The notes under the pieces were generated by a model. The model ran no database searches. It was given only the letters and a program-made list of their open reading frames with translations, and had not been told where the DNA came from. Below, piece after piece: positions 61,839-64,000 of a DNA stretch of 64,000 nt; positions within the stretch are counted from its first letter, which is position 1; each line of letters opens with the position of its first letter. Origin of the DNA: Bacillus pseudomycoides (GTDB taxonomy: Bacteria; Bacillota; Bacilli; Bacillales; Bacillaceae_G); NCBI RefSeq assembly GCF_002582035.1, contig NZ_NUQE01000039.1, positions 124,001-188,000 of the forward strand, written 5' to 3'. The translations under genes were made by a program, and so were the position numbers.

Positions 61839-64000
61839 TCACGGAGTTACGGGTGGAATTTTAATTGCTTCATAGAAGTATTCAACATTTATTTTATTAG
61901 CATAAAAATCGGTTGAATCTCCCGTAATAAATCCAGTAGTGGAAAGTTTTCCGTATATGCTAGTTTGTTCATTTAGGTTTGCACTTGAACCGTCTAAATA
62001 AAGAAAAGTATTAACATGTTTCATTGCAAATCCACCGGATGTAGAATTTATGTACACGCTGTTATCATCTTTATCAGTTGTATATATTTTTACAATAGTA
62101 GGTTGAAATCCTAAATTAAAAGTTCTAGATTGTGTTCCATCTCCTATATAATTTGCGAACTTCATTTGTGGAATCTGTGAAGCTATATTGCTTAATTGAA
62201 TTAGGGGGATTCCGCCCTCATCATCTAATGTTGCAACCCCATCCGCAACGCCTTTTTCAGATTGCAAGACAAATTCATCAATAGATTTACCGTCAAATGT
62301 TTTCGCATCACCATTTATATTTGCATCAATAGCTCCGTTATCGTCACGAACTGCAATTGTATTAGGAGCGTTCTCAACTGCCACACCGAATCCTGCAACT
62401 GTGTCACTATTGGCAGCGTTAGTTGTTTGCCATCCTGTTTCTGTATATATTTTTGTTTTATTTTCTGCTATATCATTCCAAACATGTTCACCAACTGAAG
62501 GATTTTCAGGTGGGGTAGGAGAGGTAGTATATAAAATGCTGTTTACCTTTCCCTTTACGTTTACAACAGGTAACGGCTGATAAGGATTCCCTGTTGTGAT
62601 AATATCTGATAATAAATATCCGTCATTGTTAATATCAGCATCAACACTTCTATATGCTTGAACGGCTAATGTGTAATATAAATTAGATGGGACTGAAGGG
62701 AAAACATAACTTCGTAATCCTTGCTCAACACTAACAATGGTCTCTTTCGATGAACCGAACGTATAAGAGTCGGATAAATTACTTGAATAGAAACGAAGTA
62801 AGAAACCATCAATATTATGAGCGTCATCATTCGTATTTGCAAATTCCCAAACAAATTTTAAGTTTACTGAGCCATTGTCATTTACTGTATGAGTAACTGC
62901 TCCACTTTTAACAGTAGGATTAGCTGGTTTTGCTGATATACGATCATTGCGTAAATTAAAATTTTGTGCAACTGAACGTAAGTCAATCATTTGCTTACTA
63001 TGCTTATTTGTAGTCTTTTGAAGATTATAGAAGTTCTTAATGAACTTTTCTTCTAATGTTTCTACAAGCTTATTGTTTGTGATATTTAAGCTGATTGTTC
63101 CTGCATCATAATCAATAGTAAGCATATCAATACTTGTCTTAATGGTTACATTTAATTGTTCGTGATTTATACGGACAATGCTATTTAACATTAATTTATC
63201 CCAGTTATGTTGCTCTTCAATGATATTTCTAAAATCAATAATGCTCATTGAGACACTGACAGGAGGGGTGTTAATTTTTTTATGATGTTCCATTCCAACA
63301 TTATATAAATCGGAATCATACACAATAGTACCATCGGAAAACTCTTGTTCCATTATGTAATCATTTAATTCATTTAATAAAGAGGAATTAAAGTTATTTT
63401 CAAGTTTCAACTCTGTTCCAATACCTCTAATTAACCTATCAATAGTGTCAATTTCACCTTGCTTACTTTTAATTTGGTTATTCTTATTATTAATCTCTGA
63501 TTGCTTTGCACTCTTTTGAGTGTATAGTGAATTAAGATTCTCTCCATTGTCTTTTGCAATTTCAATATCATCTAATATGATTGTAAAATCAGACTGTAAT
63601 GCATTTAATTCATTTTGAAGACCGGTTAGCAAAGTCTGCTTAATAGATTTTTGAGTGAGTAAATCATTCAAATCAGTAAATTTATTATTTAATAAAAAAT
63701 TATAATCTAAAATGGCATGGCACAATTCATCACTCATATAATCGCTATGCGAAATAACGTTTTTATTTCCATCACGTTGGAAGGGGTAGAGGTAATAAGA
63801 AAAGTCATCTACATAATCCTGTCCTGTTGGATTAATACCTTGAACACTCATATCATTTGCACCATACATGTGAAGACGGGTACAAACCTCATCTATATCA
63901 ATAGTCTGATTTAATGATTGTGTGTACTTTCTATGAGTAAAACGTAATCCAAAATCTACCTCTAACTCCTCTAACTTATACATGTTTATTTTGCGATTAA
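61839..64000 (-). CDS. Phage tail/endopeptidase-type protein, partial at 5' end
   Basis: At least 714 residues; the frame remains open to the window edge with no ribosome site at the first ATG (63983), so the gene starts beyond 64000. The visible part resembles the later half of prophage tail endopeptidase/Tal proteins: RLHMYGANDMSVQG, a coiled-coil segment (about 100-190), VSVSMSIIDFRN, SLNITNNKLVETLEEKFIKN, then FN3-like and WQTTNAANSDT regions and a C-terminal fibre domain (QSRTFNLGFQPTIVKIY). It links the tail tip to the host envelope. Confidence 0.8.
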   Translation of the reverse strand, partial: NRKINMYKLEELEVDFGLRFTHRKYTQSLNQTIDIDEVCTRLHMYGANDMSVQGINPTGQDYVDDFSYYLYPFQRDGNKNVISHSDYMSDELCHAILDYNFLLNNKFTDLNDLLTQKSIKQTLLTGLQNELNALQSDFTIILDDIEIAKDNGENLNSLYTQKSAKQSEINNKNNQIKSKQGEIDTIDRLIRGIGTELKLENNFNSSLLNELNDYIMEQEFSDGTIVYDSDLYNVGMEHHKKINTPPVSVSMSIIDFRNIIEEQHNWDKLMLNSIVRINHEQLNVTIKTSIDMLTIDYDAGTISLNITNNKLVETLEEKFIKNFYNLQKTTNKHSKQMIDLRSVAQNFNLRNDRISAKPANPTVKSGAVTHTVNDNGSVNLKFVWEFANTNDDAHNIDGFLLRFYSSNLSDSYTFGSSKETIVSVEQGLRSYVFPSVPSNLYYTLAVQAYRSVDADINNDGYLLSDIITTGNPYQPLPVVNVKGKVNSILYTTSPTPPENPSVGEHVWNDIAENKTKIYTETGWQTTNAANSDTVAGFGVAVENAPNTIAVRDDNGAIDANINGDAKTFDGKSIDEFVLQSEKGVADGVATLDDEGGIPLIQLSNIASQIPQMKFANYIGDGTQSRTFNLGFQPTIVKIYTTDKDDNSVYINSTSGGFAMKHVNTFLYLDGSSANLNEQTSIYGKLSTTGFITGDSTDFYANKINVEYFYEAIKIPPVTP

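Noticed and set aside
1-64000. Search for tRNA, rRNA and CRISPR arrays
   Set aside because: No cloverleaf, rRNA core sequence or regular repeat-spacer pattern was recognised by eye on either strand.

Overview
The window is a low-GC Firmicute chromosome and most likely a member of the Bacillus cereus group. It carries ricA-cotE-mutS-mutL in Bacillus order, miaA-hfq, spoVK, AG-rich ribosome-binding sites, and interspersed repeats that I recognise as the B. cereus-group bcr1 family. No rRNA, tRNA or CRISPR array was seen.

Layout. 1-6000: end of miaB, ricA (ymcA), cotE, mutS, mutL. 6000-9000: non-coding DNA, a YczE-type membrane protein divergent from a LysR regulator, and an IS66 transposase remnant. 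9084-12908: a LytS/LytR-type two-component pair followed by an oxalate/formate-type MFS transporter. This block is bracketed by two IS66 remnants in opposite orientation. 13300-29531: a formate dehydrogenase and molybdenum-cofactor island. It holds fdhA, a DUF1641 protein, a DUF2294 protein, fdhD, moaA, a formate/nitrite channel, moeB/thiF, moeA, moaE, moaD, moaC, a second DUF2294 gene, an Mrp/ApbC ATPase, mobB, three small genes, modA and modB. Two related 5' leaders, each with a promoter and a terminator hairpin, precede fdhA and mrp. 29800-37500: a YitT protein, a large PAS-type sensor kinase without a partner regulator, and a decayed stretch with fragments of a sugar dehydrogenase, a Nudix protein and a chemoreceptor. 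37900-48000: ordinary chromosome (yebC, pepT, ogt/adaA, DUF420, alcohol dehydrogenase, miaA, hfq), then a tyrosine-recombinase-like protein that lacks most catalytic residues.

48103-64000: spoVK is cut off after about 184 codons, just past the Walker B motif, and the sequence becomes prophage. The left prophage end has a 143-codon reading frame running into the junction with no start of its own, then accessory genes (a candidate LexA box, a four-repeat zinc-ribbon protein, a broken yolD, an Asp2-like hydrolase). The lysis and tail genes follow on the minus strand: secreted amidase, SGNH hydrolase, FN3/lectin-like fibre, holin, XhlA, a second SGNH protein, BppU, a third SGNH protein, and a tail protein running off the window. 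The other half of spoVK and the phage integrase should lie beyond base 64000.

How the genes work together. ModAB imports molybdate. MoaA/C/D/E, MoeB and MoeA build molybdopterin and insert molybdenum. MobB helps the guanylation step. FdhD sulfurates the cofactor for FdhA, which oxidises formate moved by the FNT channel and perhaps by the MFS carrier. modC, mobA and mogA/moaB are not in the window. The most interesting items are the prophage inside a sporulation gene (a candidate developmental excision system), the split phage gene at its edge, the paired leader RNAs, and an SGNH tail protein whose nucleophilic serine is replaced by aspartate.
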